A DNA stretch of 64,000 bases from Bradyrhizobiaceae bacterium PARB1 (GCA_002256345.1 NKIY01000001.1:62001-126000), one strand, 5' to 3'. Positions 34,580 to 49,320 are shown, numbered from the stretch's first letter. The notes: generated from the sequence alone by a model not told the origin. Numbers and translations are program-made.

Positions 34580-36184
34580 GTGGAAGCCAAGTTCTCCATA
34601 TTCCTCACTTTGATCGCCGCGCTGGCCGCCACCGCGCTGCTGGCCAAGCGGATCAATATCGCGCCTGCCATCCTGCTCCTTCTCGTCGGCATCGCGCTCG
34701 CTTTCGCGCCCGGCATGCCCGCGCTCGAATTGTCGCCGGACGTGGTGCTGCTCGGCGTCCTGCCGCCGCTGATCTATTCGGCCGGCGTCGCCATGAGCTG
34801 GCGCGAATTTCGCTTCAGTCTTCGGCTGATCACGCTGCTCGCCGTCGGCTGCGTGATCTTCACCGCCTGTCTCGTTGCCACCGCCACGCATTATCTCATT
34901 GGTCTGCCTTGGGGCGTTGGTTTCCTGCTCGGCGCTATCGTCGCGCCGCCGGATGTGGTCGCGCCGCTCGCGGTGGCGCGAAAACTCGGCTTGCCGCGGC
35001 GGTTGCTCGTGGTGCTGGAAGGCGAGGGGCTCGCCAATGATGCCACCACCCTGATCCTGTATCGTTTCGCTGTCGCCGCTATCACCACCGGCGCGTTTTC
35101 GTTGCCGAAAGCGGCCGGCACCTTCGTAGCCATCCTCGCCTGCGAACTGGCTTTCGGCCTCGCCATCGGTTGGCTCAGCCTTCGCCTGCGCCACTGGGCA
35201 CGGGATCCGCAGGTGGAGATCACGCTGTCGCTGCTGACGCCCTATGTCGCCTATCTCATTCCCGAACATTTCGGCGGCTCCGGCGTCATCGCCACCGTCG
35301 CCTGCGGGCTCTACATTTCCTGGAATGGTCCCCTGCTGATCTCGGCCGCGACGCGTCTGCAGGGCATCTTCTTCTGGGATTTGGTGATCTATCTCGTCGA
35401 GGGGCTGTTGTTTCTGATGACCGGCTTCCAGATGCGGGCGCTGATCGAAAAATCCAAAGCGTTTCCGCTCGCCGAGATCGTCACTGCGACGGCGCTGGTC
35501 ATGGCCGTGATCATCGCCGCGCGCTTCATCTGGGTCTATGCGGCGATCTATGTGCCACGGATGTTGAGCGCCGATCTGCGCAAGCGCGATCCCGCGCCGA
35601 ACTGGCGCTGGACTTTTGTCGTCGCCTTCACCGGTGTGCGCGGGGCCGTGTCGCTCGCCGCCGCGCTGGCGCTGCCGTTTACGATGATGTCCGGCGAGGC
35701 CTTTCCGGCTCGCGATCTGATCCTGTTCGTCTCGTTCAACGTGATCCTGATCACGCTGGTCGGATTCGGCCTCGGCCTGCCGCTGGTGGTGCAATGGATG
35801 AAGATCGGCGAGATTGGCCACCGCGAGCATATCGCCGAGCACGAGGCCGAACTGCAGGCACGCCGCGAAGCGCTGGCCCGCGCGCTGGCCTCGCTGGATG
35901 CCATGACCGACGACCGAGAGTTATCGGATGAAGTCGTGAAAATTCTTCGTGCACGGCACGAGAGCCGTTCGAACCAGCTGCCGGACGAACTCGATCCCGA
36001 AGTCGATGTCTCCGCACTCGGCACCGATCTGGTGCGAGAACTGATCAAGGAAGAGCGCAAGTTCATCCACATGCAATTGCGCGACGGCAAGATTACGGAT
36101 GAAAGCCGCAGAAGGATCGAGCGCGATCTCGATCTCGAAGAGGCGGGGTTGATCAACCGGGAATATCGACGGATGCCGTTATAA
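34580..36184 (+). CDS. Na+/H+ antiporter (CPA1 family)
   Basis: 534 residues with about twelve membrane helices up to residue 410, then a charged helical cytosolic tail of about 120 residues. The ion-site region reads GAIVAPPDVVAPLAV and the next helix LEGEGLANDATTLILYRFA; the exchanger motif TGVRGAVSLAAALALP is present. It swaps cytosolic Na+ for H+. The start is a GTG at 34580 with AGGTG eight bases upstream. The terminator at 36206 follows. Confidence 0.92.
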   Translation: MEAKFSIFLTLIAALAATALLAKRINIAPAILLLLVGIALAFAPGMPALELSPDVVLLGVLPPLIYSAGVAMSWREFRFSLRLITLLAVGCVIFTACLVATATHYLIGLPWGVGFLLGAIVAPPDVVAPLAVARKLGLPRRLLVVLEGEGLANDATTLILYRFAVAAITTGAFSLPKAAGTFVAILACELAFGLAIGWLSLRLRHWARDPQVEITLSLLTPYVAYLIPEHFGGSGVIATVACGLYISWNGPLLISAATRLQGIFFWDLVIYLVEGLLFLMTGFQMRALIEKSKAFPLAEIVTATALVMAVIIAARFIWVYAAIYVPRMLSADLRKRDPAPNWRWTFVVAFTGVRGAVSLAAALALPFTMMSGEAFPARDLILFVSFNVILITLVGFGLGLPLVVQWMKIGEIGHREHIAEHEAELQARREALARALASLDAMTDDRELSDEVVKILRARHESRSNQLPDELDPEVDVSALGTDLVRELIKEERKFIHMQLRDGKITDESRRRIERDLDLEEAGLINREYRRMPL

Positions 36185-36205
36185 GGTTGACGGGCGGCTA
36201 AACGA

Positions 36206-36236
36206 AATCGGCCGGGCAATGCCCGGCCGTTTCGAT
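36206..36236 (+). terminator. Rho-independent terminator after the antiporter gene
   Basis: GGCCGGGC (36210-36217) and GCCCGGCC (36221-36228) form a perfect stem with the loop AAT, followed by GTTTCG. The convergent ispG gene may also use it. Confidence 0.75.
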
Positions 36237-36257
36237 TCAGCTATAAATGGACCGTGC

Positions 36258-37541
<1,284 letters not shown>

Positions 37542-37554
37542 GGGGTCTCGAATA

Positions 37555-38505
37555 TCAGGTTTTAGTGACATTCAGCAATGCGTTAGTGGCTGCGGAGCGC
37601 GCCGGTCGGTTAACGAGAACCAGCCCGGCGATGACCAGAAGCGCAGCCAGCCCGAAGGCGGGGGTGAGCTGATCTCCAAGGATCAAATAGCCTCCCACAA
37701 CGCCGAATAAAGGGGTGATGAAGGTGAAAGCCGCCAATTTGCTGGCAGAGTAGGTCTTGATCAGGCTGAACCAGAGCAAAAAGGTGAGGCCGACCACCCA
37801 GAACGCCTGAAATGCCAGCAGCGATACGGTCAGCGTACCGGGAACCGCCGGGATTCGCTCGCCGGCCACCAGCGCAGCGATACCGAGGATCGGGACCGAC
37901 AGGCCGACCTGGTATCCCAATGCCTTTTCAGGCGCGGCAGTAATAAGCTTGGTGCGCTTTACCACCAGCGTCGTCGCTGCCCACATGGCCGCGCCGGCGA
38001 TCATCAGCAAGTCGCCGAACAGGACGCTTGTGGTGACATTTGGCTGTGGGACGCCGATGGCGACCGCGACGCCGGCGAAGCTCACCGCGAGGCCGGCCCA
38101 TTGCGCGGCGCGAAGCCGTTCACCGAGCAGCTGGTAGGCGCCGAAGGCGACGAAGAACGGCATCGTATAGAGAAACACCACGGCGCGGCTCGCCGAAGTC
38201 AGTTCGAGCCCGTGATAGATCAGCAGGAATTCGAAGCCGAAGATTGCGCCGACAAACAGGCCGGCGCCCAGCGTGCCGTCGCGCTCGAACAGTTTGACGC
38301 CGCGAAACCTGGCGATGGCGAGAATCACCAGCAATGCACCGGCGGAGCGGATCGCCGCCTGCGTGTAAGGCGGGATTTCGCGCAGAACCAGCTTGATGGC
38401 GATCTGGTTGAAGCCCCAGGTCAGGCACAGCATCAGCACGAGAAGGATCGCGCCGACGGTCAGCGGACGTCCGACGGGCGGGATGGGACTTGGCTCTGCC
38501 GACAT
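37555..38505 (-). CDS. EamA-family DMT transporter
   Basis: 316 residues with ten predicted helices in two EamA repeats. The first begins [20 protein letters not shown] and includes [14 protein letters not shown]; the second includes [19 protein letters not shown]. Such proteins export small metabolites; the substrate is unknown. It ends just before ispG and starts about 40 bp from the zur-like gene on the same strand, so a three-gene transcript is possible. Confidence 0.9.
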   Translation of the reverse strand: MSAEPSPIPPVGRPLTVGAILLVLMLCLTWGFNQIAIKLVLREIPPYTQAAIRSAGALLVILAIARFRGVKLFERDGTLGAGLFVGAIFGFEFLLIYHGLELTSASRAVVFLYTMPFFVAFGAYQLLGERLRAAQWAGLAVSFAGVAVAIGVPQPNVTTSVLFGDLLMIAGAAMWAATTLVVKRTKLITAAPEKALGYQVGLSVPILGIAALVAGERIPAVPGTLTVSLLAFQAFWVVGLTFLLWFSLIKTYSASKLAAFTFITPLFGVVGGYLILGDQLTPAFGLAALLVIAGLVLVNRPARSAATNALLNVTKT

Positions 38506-38546
38506 TCGACCTCGGTCCGGCTTGTCGCCGTGTTGTTATGGGTGGC

Positions 38547-39032
38547 TCAATGCTGGCAGTGAGCGCAGGTACCTGTGATCTCCACCACAGAGAGCTTCGG
38601 GGTGAAGCCTGTCAAGCGCGCGGCGTCGTTCAGGCTCTGCGCCACCTGTGCCGCCGGCACTTCGCCGACCGATCCGCATTTGTCACAGATCAGGAAGGCG
38701 ACCATCGATGTCGTGCCGTGATCATGGGCGCAGGCCAGAAAGGCGTTGCGGCTCTCTATGCGGTGGACGAGGTCATTGGCCATCAGGAAATCGAGCGCGC
38801 GATAGATCGTGATGGGCGCCGGGCGCGACACGGTCTTGGCCAATTCCTCGATGATTTCATAAGCGCCGAGCGGCCGGTGACTGGCCAGCAGTGCCTCGAA
38901 CACCTGACGGCGGATCGGGGTCAGCTTCTGTGAGCGCTTGGCGCAGACCTGCTCAGCATGACGAAGCGCGTCCGCTGTGCAGCGGTCGTGGTCATGGTCC
39001 GGGGCGGGAAATGTGGGCTTCGGCGCGTTCAT
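38547..39032 (-). CDS. zur: Fur-family regulator, Zur-like
   Basis: A 161-residue Fur-superfamily repressor. The DNA-binding helix region reads LTPIRRQVFEALLASHRPLGAYEI. The His-rich metal site is ACAHDHGTT, and the structural zinc ligands are CDKCG and the C-terminal CAHC. Two CxxC pairs and the early histidines (PDHDHDRC) favour Zur over Fur, MntR-like or Irr. It should repress zinc uptake genes when Zn2+ is ample. It is divergent from marR. Confidence 0.85.
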   Translation of the reverse strand: MNAPKPTFPAPDHDHDRCTADALRHAEQVCAKRSQKLTPIRRQVFEALLASHRPLGAYEIIEELAKTVSRPAPITIYRALDFLMANDLVHRIESRNAFLACAHDHGTTSMVAFLICDKCGSVGEVPAAQVAQSLNDAARLTGFTPKLSVVEITGTCAHCQH

Positions 39033-39163
39033 TGCTCGTAATGTAGTCGCTTTGTGGTCGTTCGCCCATGGCGGCCAGGCAAAAGCTCAACAAGAAGACG
39101 TGGAAGCTCCGTCCATGCGTCCAGCGCATGTCTGCGACACTTTAGCACAGGGTAGTCGAGAAT

Positions 39164-39177
39164 ATAAGCTAGCTTAT
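39164..39177 (+). promoter_or_regulatory. Palindromic operator candidate for the MarR regulator
   Basis: ATAAGCTAGCTTAT is a perfect 14-bp palindrome 26 bp before the marR start. It sits in an A/T-rich gap after a GC-rich stretch, and a partial second copy (CCAGCTTAAG) lies just after it. MarR proteins bind palindromes of this size, so self-repression of the marR-emrA-emrB operon is the likely use. Confidence 0.6.
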
Positions 39178-39203
39178 TTTATGCCAGCTTAAGGAGCTTT
39201 TCG

Positions 39204-39683
39204 ATGTCGTCCCAGTCTGACACTGGCACCGATTTTCTGTCCGCCTTGTTCGAAACCCAGCGCATGCTGCGGCAGCTTGCCGACAAGAAAGCGCGCCATC
39301 TCGGCATGACCCGCGCCCAATGGGCGGTGCTGGCCAAGGTCGAGCGGAATGAAGGGCAGAAACAGACCGACCTCGCCGACGCCATGGAGATGGCGCCGAT
39401 CAGCCTGACGCGGCTGATCGACAAATTGTGCGACAGCGGCCTCATCGAACGCCGCAATGACGATACCGACCGCCGCATCAAGCGGCTGTATCTCACCGAG
39501 GCCGCGCGTCCGCTGATGGCGAAGCTCGGCGTGTTGCGCGGCGATCTGATGCAGGTCGCATTCGCGGGACTAAGCGAAGCCGACGTGCACCAGCTCGTCG
39601 ATCATCTCGAAACCATCAAAGACAACATCCGCGTTGCGCTGAATCCCGCAGCCGCCAAGACCAAGGAACAAGCTTATGGCTGA
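39204..39683 (+). CDS. MarR-family transcriptional regulator
   Basis: 159 residues with the winged-helix core: TRAQWAVLAKVERNEGQKQTDLADAM, then ISLTRLIDKLCDSGLIERR and the wing DDTDRRIKRLYLT. It heads an operon with an EmrA-type adaptor (overlapping it by 8 bp) and an EmrB-type exporter, so it most likely represses drug efflux until a phenolic or other ligand binds. A perfect palindrome lies just upstream. Confidence 0.92.
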   Translation: MSSQSDTGTDFLSALFETQRMLRQLADKKARHLGMTRAQWAVLAKVERNEGQKQTDLADAMEMAPISLTRLIDKLCDSGLIERRNDDTDRRIKRLYLTEAARPLMAKLGVLRGDLMQVAFAGLSEADVHQLVDHLETIKDNIRVALNPAAAKTKEQAYG

Positions 39684-40830
39684 GCCCGTGTTGAAATTTC
39701 CCGACAAAGACGCCCCCGAAGGTGGAGGCGAGGGGACCGCTACCAAACAGCGTCAGGGCATGAAGGGCTTTCTGACGCGCTATCGCCGGCCATTGCTGCT
39801 GATCGTGCTGCCGGCGGTCGTTCTCGTTGGCGGTTTCGCATTCTATCTCTCGGGTGGTCGCTATGTCGGCACCGACGATGCTTATGTCGGTGCGCAAAAA
39901 GTGCTGATCACGCCTGAGATCGCCGGCAAGGTGTCGCGCGTCGTGGTGCGAGAGGGCCAGCATGTCAATGCGGGCGATACGTTGTTCGAGATCGATCCGG
40001 TCCCGTTCCAACTCGCTTTGCAGCAAGCTCAGGCGAAGCTGGATGATGCCAAGGTGTCGTTCGCGACGCTGAAATCCAACATCAAATCCTACGGTGATAT
40101 GCTCGAACTCGCGCGCCAGGGCGTCGAGCTGAAGCAGCGCGATGTCGAACGCAAGACGACGTTGGTGAGGTCGTTGTCGGGTTCGCAGCTTGATCTCGAC
40201 ACCGCGACCACGAACTATGTCGTCGCGCGTGCGCAGCTCGAACTGCTGCAACAGCAACTCGCCAATTCGAACGACAAGCTGCTCGGCAATCCCGATCTGC
40301 CGCTTGAGCAGTTCCCGGCCTTTGTGCAGGCCAAGGCGGCGCTCGGCGACGCCCAGCGCAATCTCGATCACACTGTCCTGAAGGCGCCGATCTCCGGTGT
40401 GGCGACGCAGGTCGACAACATTCAGCTCGGGCGCTTCGTCGCCGCCTCGACGCCGATCCTCACGGTGATCGACGATGCACGCCCGTGGGTCGATGCGAAT
40501 ATGAAGGAATCCGATCTGACCTATGTGGCCGTCGGCCAGAAGGTGGATATCGAGGTCGATGCTTTCCCGAACCATGCCTTCAAGGGCACGGTCGGCTCGC
40601 TCAGCCCGGGCACTGGCGCGCAGTTCGCGATCCTGCCGCCGCAGAATGCGACGGGCAACTTCGTGAAAGTCGTGCAGCGCGTGCCGGTGCGTATTTATCT
40701 CGACTACACCGATCCGGCGGTGAAGAGACTCAAGGCCGGCATGAGCACCTATACGACCATCGACACCGAACATCGCCGTTCGCTGGCGGCTCTGTTCGGC
40801 GCATCGTCCGCGAAGGCAGCACAGGACTGA
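39676..40830 (+). CDS. emrA: HlyD/EmrA-type membrane fusion protein
   Basis: A 384-residue periplasmic adaptor. It has one N-terminal membrane helix (LLLIVLPAVVLVGGFAFYL), then VGTDDAYVGAQKVLITPEIAGKV, a long coiled-coil hairpin (about 110-215) and the lipoyl/beta-barrel part LDHTVLKAPISGVA. It links the EmrB pump to an outer-membrane channel. It overlaps marR by 8 bp and is followed 4 bp later by the pump gene. Confidence 0.93.
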   Translation: MAEPVLKFPDKDAPEGGGEGTATKQRQGMKGFLTRYRRPLLLIVLPAVVLVGGFAFYLSGGRYVGTDDAYVGAQKVLITPEIAGKVSRVVVREGQHVNAGDTLFEIDPVPFQLALQQAQAKLDDAKVSFATLKSNIKSYGDMLELARQGVELKQRDVERKTTLVRSLSGSQLDLDTATTNYVVARAQLELLQQQLANSNDKLLGNPDLPLEQFPAFVQAKAALGDAQRNLDHTVLKAPISGVATQVDNIQLGRFVAASTPILTVIDDARPWVDANMKESDLTYVAVGQKVDIEVDAFPNHAFKGTVGSLSPGTGAQFAILPPQNATGNFVKVVQRVPVRIYLDYTDPAVKRLKAGMSTYTTIDTEHRRSLAALFGASSAKAAQD

Positions 40831-40834
40831 TCCT

Positions 40835-42406
40835 ATGAGCACGCCGGTGGCATCATCCAGCGCAGTCCCAGGCTTTCGCCGCAACATGGTGACGGTCTGC
40901 GCCATGACCGCCACTATCATGCAGGCGCTCGACACCACGATCGCCAATGTAGCGCTGCCCTATATGCAGGGCTCGCTGTCGGCGTCGCAGGATCAGGTCA
41001 ACTGGGTGCTGACGTCTTACATCGTCGCCGCGGCGATCATGACCGCGCCGGTCGGCTTCATCGCCAACCGGTTCGGTCGCAAGAAGGTGTTCATCGTCTG
41101 CTCGGCGGGCTTTACGCTGGCTTCGGTGCTGTGCGGTCTCGCGCAAGACATCACGCAGATGGTCGGCTTTCGCCTGCTCCAGGGCGTTTTCGGCGCGGCT
41201 TTGGTGCCGTTGTCGCAGGCTGTGATGCTTGACTCCTATGCCTTGCACGAGCGTGCCAAGGCGATGTCGATCTGGGGCATGGGCGTAATGCTCGGTCCGA
41301 TCATGGGGCCGTCGCTCGGCGCCTGGCTCACCGAGACCTATTCCTGGCACTGGGTGTTTTTCGTCAATCTGCCGTTCGGCATCGTCACGGTGGCCGGCCT
41401 CATGATCTTCATGGACGAGACCGAGCTGAACCTGAAGATGAAGTTCGACTGGTTCGGCTTCATTGCCCTCGCCGTCGGCATCGGTTCGATGCAGCTCGCC
41501 CTCGATCGCGGCGAGCAGCTTGGCTGGCTGGAATCGAACGAGATCGTCATCGAGGCGATCGTCGCCATCGTCGGTTTCTACTATTTCTTCGCGCATTCTT
41601 TCACGACCTCGCGGCCGTTCATCCAGTTCGCCATCTTCAAGGACAAGAACTTCGTCGGCGGCTGCATCTTCATGTGCGTGATGGGCCTTGTGCTTTATTC
41701 GACCATGTCGCTGTCGTCGCCGTTCCTGCAGAACGTGGTCGGCTATCCGATCCTGACGGCCGGCTTGCTGTTGGCGACGCGCGGCTCCGGCACCTTCGTG
41801 GCGATGATGCTGGTCGGCCGCATGATGAAATACATCGAGGCGCGGACGCTGATCATGACCGGCATGACGCTGCTCACCGTGTCGATGTATTTCACAGCGA
41901 AATGGACCGATCAGACCGGCGTGCCGGAATTCATCATCGTCAGTGTGGCCCAGGGATTCGGACTGGGGCTCGTCTTCGTACCGCTATCGACAGTGGCGTT
42001 CCTGACGCTGCCCAATCACTTGCGGACCGACGGCACGGCAATGCTGACGCTGCTCCGTAATGTCGCGAGTTCGGTGGGCATTTCCATCGTGATTGCCAAC
42101 CTGACCTCGGGCACGCGAATGGCGCATGCGGTGCTGGTCGAACACATCACGCCGTTCAACAATGCGCTGCAGATGCCGAATGTAGCCGGGGCGATCAATC
42201 TGGCGACGGATACTGGCCGCGCGATGATGGATGCGATCGTGACCCTGCAGGCGACGATCATTGCGTTCGGGCTGGATTATCAGCTGATCATGCTGGTGAC
42301 GCTGGCGGCGATCCCGATGGCGCTGATCATCGGCTCATCGAAGGCGCAGCTCCGCGCGCAAGCGGCGAAGCCGGGCGGGGACGAACATCCGGCGGTGATG
42401 GAGTGA
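40835..42406 (+). CDS. emrB: DHA2-family multidrug efflux MFS transporter (EmrB-like)
   Basis: 523 residues and 14 predicted helices of the DHA2 drug:H+ antiporter family. Motif D1 (LDTTIANVALP), motif A (NRFGRKKVF) and motif C (GMGVMLGPIMGPSLGAWL) are visible. With the EmrA adaptor it should pump hydrophobic drugs or uncouplers from the cytosol to the outside. It is the last gene of the marR operon; a weak dyad (GATCCAGACATGATCC) follows. Confidence 0.93.
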   Translation: MSTPVASSSAVPGFRRNMVTVCAMTATIMQALDTTIANVALPYMQGSLSASQDQVNWVLTSYIVAAAIMTAPVGFIANRFGRKKVFIVCSAGFTLASVLCGLAQDITQMVGFRLLQGVFGAALVPLSQAVMLDSYALHERAKAMSIWGMGVMLGPIMGPSLGAWLTETYSWHWVFFVNLPFGIVTVAGLMIFMDETELNLKMKFDWFGFIALAVGIGSMQLALDRGEQLGWLESNEIVIEAIVAIVGFYYFFAHSFTTSRPFIQFAIFKDKNFVGGCIFMCVMGLVLYSTMSLSSPFLQNVVGYPILTAGLLLATRGSGTFVAMMLVGRMMKYIEARTLIMTGMTLLTVSMYFTAKWTDQTGVPEFIIVSVAQGFGLGLVFVPLSTVAFLTLPNHLRTDGTAMLTLLRNVASSVGISIVIANLTSGTRMAHAVLVEHITPFNNALQMPNVAGAINLATDTGRAMMDAIVTLQATIIAFGLDYQLIMLVTLAAIPMALIIGSSKAQLRAQAAKPGGDEHPAVME

Positions 42407-42459
42407 TCCAGACATGATCCACAAGATGCCAGTCTTGTGGATCATGCTCCGCAGGATCA

Positions 42460-46332
<3,873 letters not shown>

Positions 46333-46351
46333 GATTTCAAGCAGCCTTGAT

Positions 46352-47248
46352 TTACGCAGCTTTGCGCGCGCTGTTGGGGCGGAAGCCCAGCAGATGACTG
46401 ATCGCGAAGACCAGATCGGCGCGGTTCATGGTGTAGAAATGGAAGTCGTTGACACCGGCCTTGGCGAGCTTTTGCACCTGGCCGGCCACGACGGTGGCGG
46501 CGACCAGTTTTCGCGTTTCCGCATCGTCGTCGAGACCGTCGAACTTGTCGGCGAGCCAGTTCGGCACGGTGGTGCCGGCGCGGGTGACGAAATTGCGGGC
46601 CTGCTTGAAGTTATGCATCGGCATGATGCCGGGCAGCACCGGAATATCGATACCGCGGGCGCGGACCTTGTCGAGATAGCGGAAGTACAGGTCGTTATCG
46701 AAGAACACCTGGGTGATGGCGCGCGTCGCGCCGGCATCGACCTTGGCTTTCAGTACATCGATATCGGCGTCGAAGTCGGCGCTTTCCGGATGCTTCTCCG
46801 GATAGGCGGAGACGGTGACGTCGATCTCGGGATAGCGGTTGCGGATGCTCGCGACGAGGTCGGCGGAGGTCTGGTAGCCGTCGGGATGCGCCGCATACTG
46901 GGTGCCGATGCCGGTGGCCGGGTCGCCGCGCAGCGCCACGATGTGGCGTACGCCGGCCTCGTGATAGCGGGCGACGACATCGTCGATCTCTCCGCGCGGC
47001 GCGCCGACGCAGGTGAGATGCGCCGCCGGCGTCAGGTTCGTTTCCTTCAGGATGCGGACGATGGTGGCGTGGGTGCGCTCGCGGGTCGAACCGCCGGCTC
47101 CATAAGTCACCGAGACGAAGGAGGGAGAGAGAGGTGCCAGCCGCTCGATGGTCTCCCACAGCGTGCGGTCCATCTCCTCGGTCTTTGGCGGAAAGAACTC
47201 GAAGGAAATGTTGGGAAGGTTTGGGGTGGCCGGGGTCGTCTCGGTCAT
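46352..47248 (-). CDS. metF: Methylenetetrahydrofolate reductase
   Basis: A 298-residue flavoprotein that makes 5-methyltetrahydrofolate for MetH. Motifs are [48 protein letters not shown] and [19 protein letters not shown] 47248 has GGAG six bases upstream and gives the usual length; the frame stays open upstream into non-coding DNA. It is the first gene of the metF-metH operon. Confidence 0.96.
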   Translation of the reverse strand: MTETTPATPNLPNISFEFFPPKTEEMDRTLWETIERLAPLSPSFVSVTYGAGGSTRERTHATIVRILKETNLTPAAHLTCVGAPRGEIDDVVARYHEAGVRHIVALRGDPATGIGTQYAAHPDGYQTSADLVASIRNRYPEIDVTVSAYPEKHPESADFDADIDVLKAKVDAGATRAITQVFFDNDLYFRYLDKVRARGIDIPVLPGIMPMHNFKQARNFVTRAGTTVPNWLADKFDGLDDDAETRKLVAATVVAGQVQKLAKAGVNDFHFYTMNRADLVFAISHLLGFRPNSARKAA

Positions 47249-47666
47249 CTCGAACTCCACCGCCGCATCAGGCGGCACCGGTTGCTGGATCGTGGGACAG
47301 GCTGCAGCCCGTTTGGCTGCACTGCACAAAATATGCGAAGGCGTTCCGATAAAATAGCCCATCGACGAGCAGCATAGTGTGGGAATTGGCCCAATACCTT
47401 GCCAGTATGTTGGGTAAAATCGTCATTTTTTGGCATGAGTGGGCAGGCGCTAATCGTCTCAACTAACCGATGAGGTCTCGATTAATATATTGATAAAATT
47501 ATATAATATCTAAATATCGTAACGTCGATCGTATGATTGCCTCAGTGGGCATTTCTGGCGAAATCATCAAATTCTAGAGTTTTAGCCCATTCCCTAAAGC
47601 CATTTGGCGTAGCCCTAAATCCGATCCGTCGCTTGCTGTCCCGTCTGGACGCACTAGCCTGTCGAC
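47249..47666. other. Divergent promoter region of metF and the LLM flavoprotein gene
   Basis: About 418 bp without a gene. It includes a strikingly A/T-rich block at 47481-47518 (3 G or C in 38 by hand count). I saw no SAM-II, SAH or cobalamin riboswitch core on either strand. The minus-strand promoter of metF and the plus-strand promoter of the flavoprotein gene must lie here. Confidence 0.6.
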
Positions 47667-48665
47667 ATGATCCCGTTGTCCATTCTTGACCTCTCGGTCG
47701 TCACCACAGGCACGCCGCCTTCGTCGGCCCTGCATAACAGCATCGACCTTGCCCGGTATGCGGATGGCCTTGGCTATGTCCGTTACTGGCTGGCGGAGCA
47801 TCACAACCTCGCTTCCGTCGCCAGTCCGGCGCCGGAGATCATGATCGGCCAGATTGCGGCGGCGACGCAGCGCATTCGCGTCGGCTCCGGCGGCGTGATG
47901 TTGCCGAATCACGCGCCGCTGATGGTTGCCGAGCGCTTCAAGATGCTGGAGGCGCTGTTTCCCGGCCGGATCGATCTCGGCCTCGGCCGCGCGCCCGGCA
48001 CCGACGGCGCGACAGCCTATGCGTTGCGCAACCGGATGGCCGGACGCGAGGGCGACGATTTTCTCGAAAGGCTCAGTGAATTGATCCTGTGGGAGACGCG
48101 GCGTTTTCCGGAGGGGCATCCGTATAATAATGTCGTCGCTATGCCGGACGACGTGCCGTTGCCGCCGATCTGGCTGCTTGGCTCCAGCGATTTCAGCTCC
48201 GATCTTGCTGCGCAGGTGGGAATGGGCTTTGCATTTGCCCATCATTTTGCGTCCCACGATGCAGCCGATGCGATGGTGCACTATCGTGCGCGCTTCAAGA
48301 CGTCCTCATGGCTGCAGGCGCCATATGCGATCCTCGCGGTCGCCGTGATTTGCGCCGGGACCGATGAGGAGGCGGAGAGACTAGCCTCATCGGCCGACCT
48401 CAATCGCCTGCGCCGCGACCGTGGTGAATATGCGCCGCTGCCCAGTGTGGAGGACGCGCTGGCCTATCCCTACAGCGATGCGGAGAAGATAAAGATTGCC
48501 CGTAACCGCTCGCGGCTATTCGTCGGCAGCCCGGCGTCGGTGCGGGAAAAGCTACAGCCGCTGATCGCGGGGACGCGGGCGGACGAGCTGATGGTGGTCA
48601 CCGCGATGTACGACCATGAGGCGCGAAAGCGGTCGTATGCGCTGCTGGCGGAGGCGTTCGCGTAG
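47667..48665 (+). CDS. LLM-class flavin-dependent oxidoreductase
   Basis: 332 residues of the bacterial luciferase-like monooxygenase superfamily. The N-terminus IPLSILDLSVVTTG and later WLAEHHNLASVASPAPEIMI, GGVMLPNHAPLMVAERFKML and RIDLGLGRAPGTDG are typical of the YhbW-like branch. It probably uses FMNH2 from a separate reductase; the substrate is unknown. It is divergent from metF. Confidence 0.92.
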   Translation: MIPLSILDLSVVTTGTPPSSALHNSIDLARYADGLGYVRYWLAEHHNLASVASPAPEIMIGQIAAATQRIRVGSGGVMLPNHAPLMVAERFKMLEALFPGRIDLGLGRAPGTDGATAYALRNRMAGREGDDFLERLSELILWETRRFPEGHPYNNVVAMPDDVPLPPIWLLGSSDFSSDLAAQVGMGFAFAHHFASHDAADAMVHYRARFKTSSWLQAPYAILAVAVICAGTDEEAERLASSADLNRLRRDRGEYAPLPSVEDALAYPYSDAEKIKIARNRSRLFVGSPASVREKLQPLIAGTRADELMVVTAMYDHEARKRSYALLAEAFA

Positions 48666-48784
48666 CCCGGATGGAACCAACAGGGCGCGCAAAGGGCGCC
48701 CGATGATAAACTCCGCGCAATTCGGAAGCCGGCGTTTCAGCTATTCCGACATCCTCGTATTACACTGCGCTCCATGCGGGCTAC
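48662..48784. repeat. GTAGCCCGGATGG inverted repeat, copy 3, with nested insertion
   Basis: The arms GTAGCCCGGATGGA and CTGCGCTCCATGCGGGCTAC match copies 1 and 2, but about 33 extra bases (around 48677-48715, containing GGGCGCGCAAAGGGCGCCC) interrupt the left arm. The inner part GGAAGCCGGCGTTTCA is shared with copy 2. Confidence 0.75.
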
Positions 48785-48847
48785 GATGTCGGAATTTGGC
48801 TATGGCGAACGTCCTTGAGGCGGCGCCACCAAAAATGAGGATGATTC

Positions 48848-49258
48848 ATGCTTTATGCAATTCTGGCCTATCATGTCGAAGACGTCGTCGTGTCCTGGAC
48901 AGCCAATCAGGACACGGCCGTTATGGCCAATCTGCACGAGATCCACGAAAAGCTGACAGGCGAGGGCACGATGGGCCCCGCGGCGCGGCTGGGCGGCACG
49001 AAAGGCGCGTTCACGCTGCGTGGGCCGGGTGCTGGCGTCATCATCGACGGGCCGTTTGCCGAGACCAAGGAGCAGTTGCTTGGCTTCTATGTGGTCGATT
49101 GCGACACGCGCGAAGACGCCATCGCGGTCGCCCGTGACCTGCGCCGCGTGAACCCGACGGCTGTATATGAGATCCGTCCGGTGCAGCTATTTCTACCAGG
49201 GGCGCCCAAGGAGGCGACGCATAGTCTCGCAGATCATGTGCGGAGTGCGCAGTCGTAG
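48848..49258 (+). CDS. YciI/DGPF-family protein
   Basis: A 136-residue small alpha/beta protein. It has the family core MLYAILAYHVEDV, then IIDGPFAETKEQLLGFYVVD (the DGPF motif) and a typical end ending near EIRPV. Proteins of this type often sit beside sigma-factor or dioxygenase-like genes, but none is adjacent here. Function unknown. Confidence 0.88.
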   Translation: MLYAILAYHVEDVVVSWTANQDTAVMANLHEIHEKLTGEGTMGPAARLGGTKGAFTLRGPGAGVIIDGPFAETKEQLLGFYVVDCDTREDAIAVARDLRRVNPTAVYEIRPVQLFLPGAPKEATHSLADHVRSAQS

Positions 49259-49265
49259 CTTTGTG

Positions 49266-49313
49266 AGATGGGTTGTCGCTTCGGCGCTGACGCGCCTGCG
49301 CTCAACCCATCCT
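49266..49313. repeat. GATGGGTTG/CAACCCATC inverted repeat, short copy
   Basis: GATGGGTTGTCGCTTCGGCG and GCGCTCAACCCATCCTG form imperfect arms, as at 13600-13682. It separates the convergent YciI-like and pheA genes and may end both transcripts. Confidence 0.65.
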
Positions 49314-49320
49314 GCGGCCT

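Noticed and set aside
39033-39160. Zur box between the zur-like gene and marR
   Set aside because: No convincing A/T-rich dyad of the known Zur type was seen; only the MarR-side palindrome stands out.
47249-47666. Possible SAM, SAH or cobalamin riboswitch before metF
   Set aside because: No conserved core of SAM-II, SAH or B12 riboswitches was found by eye on either strand.
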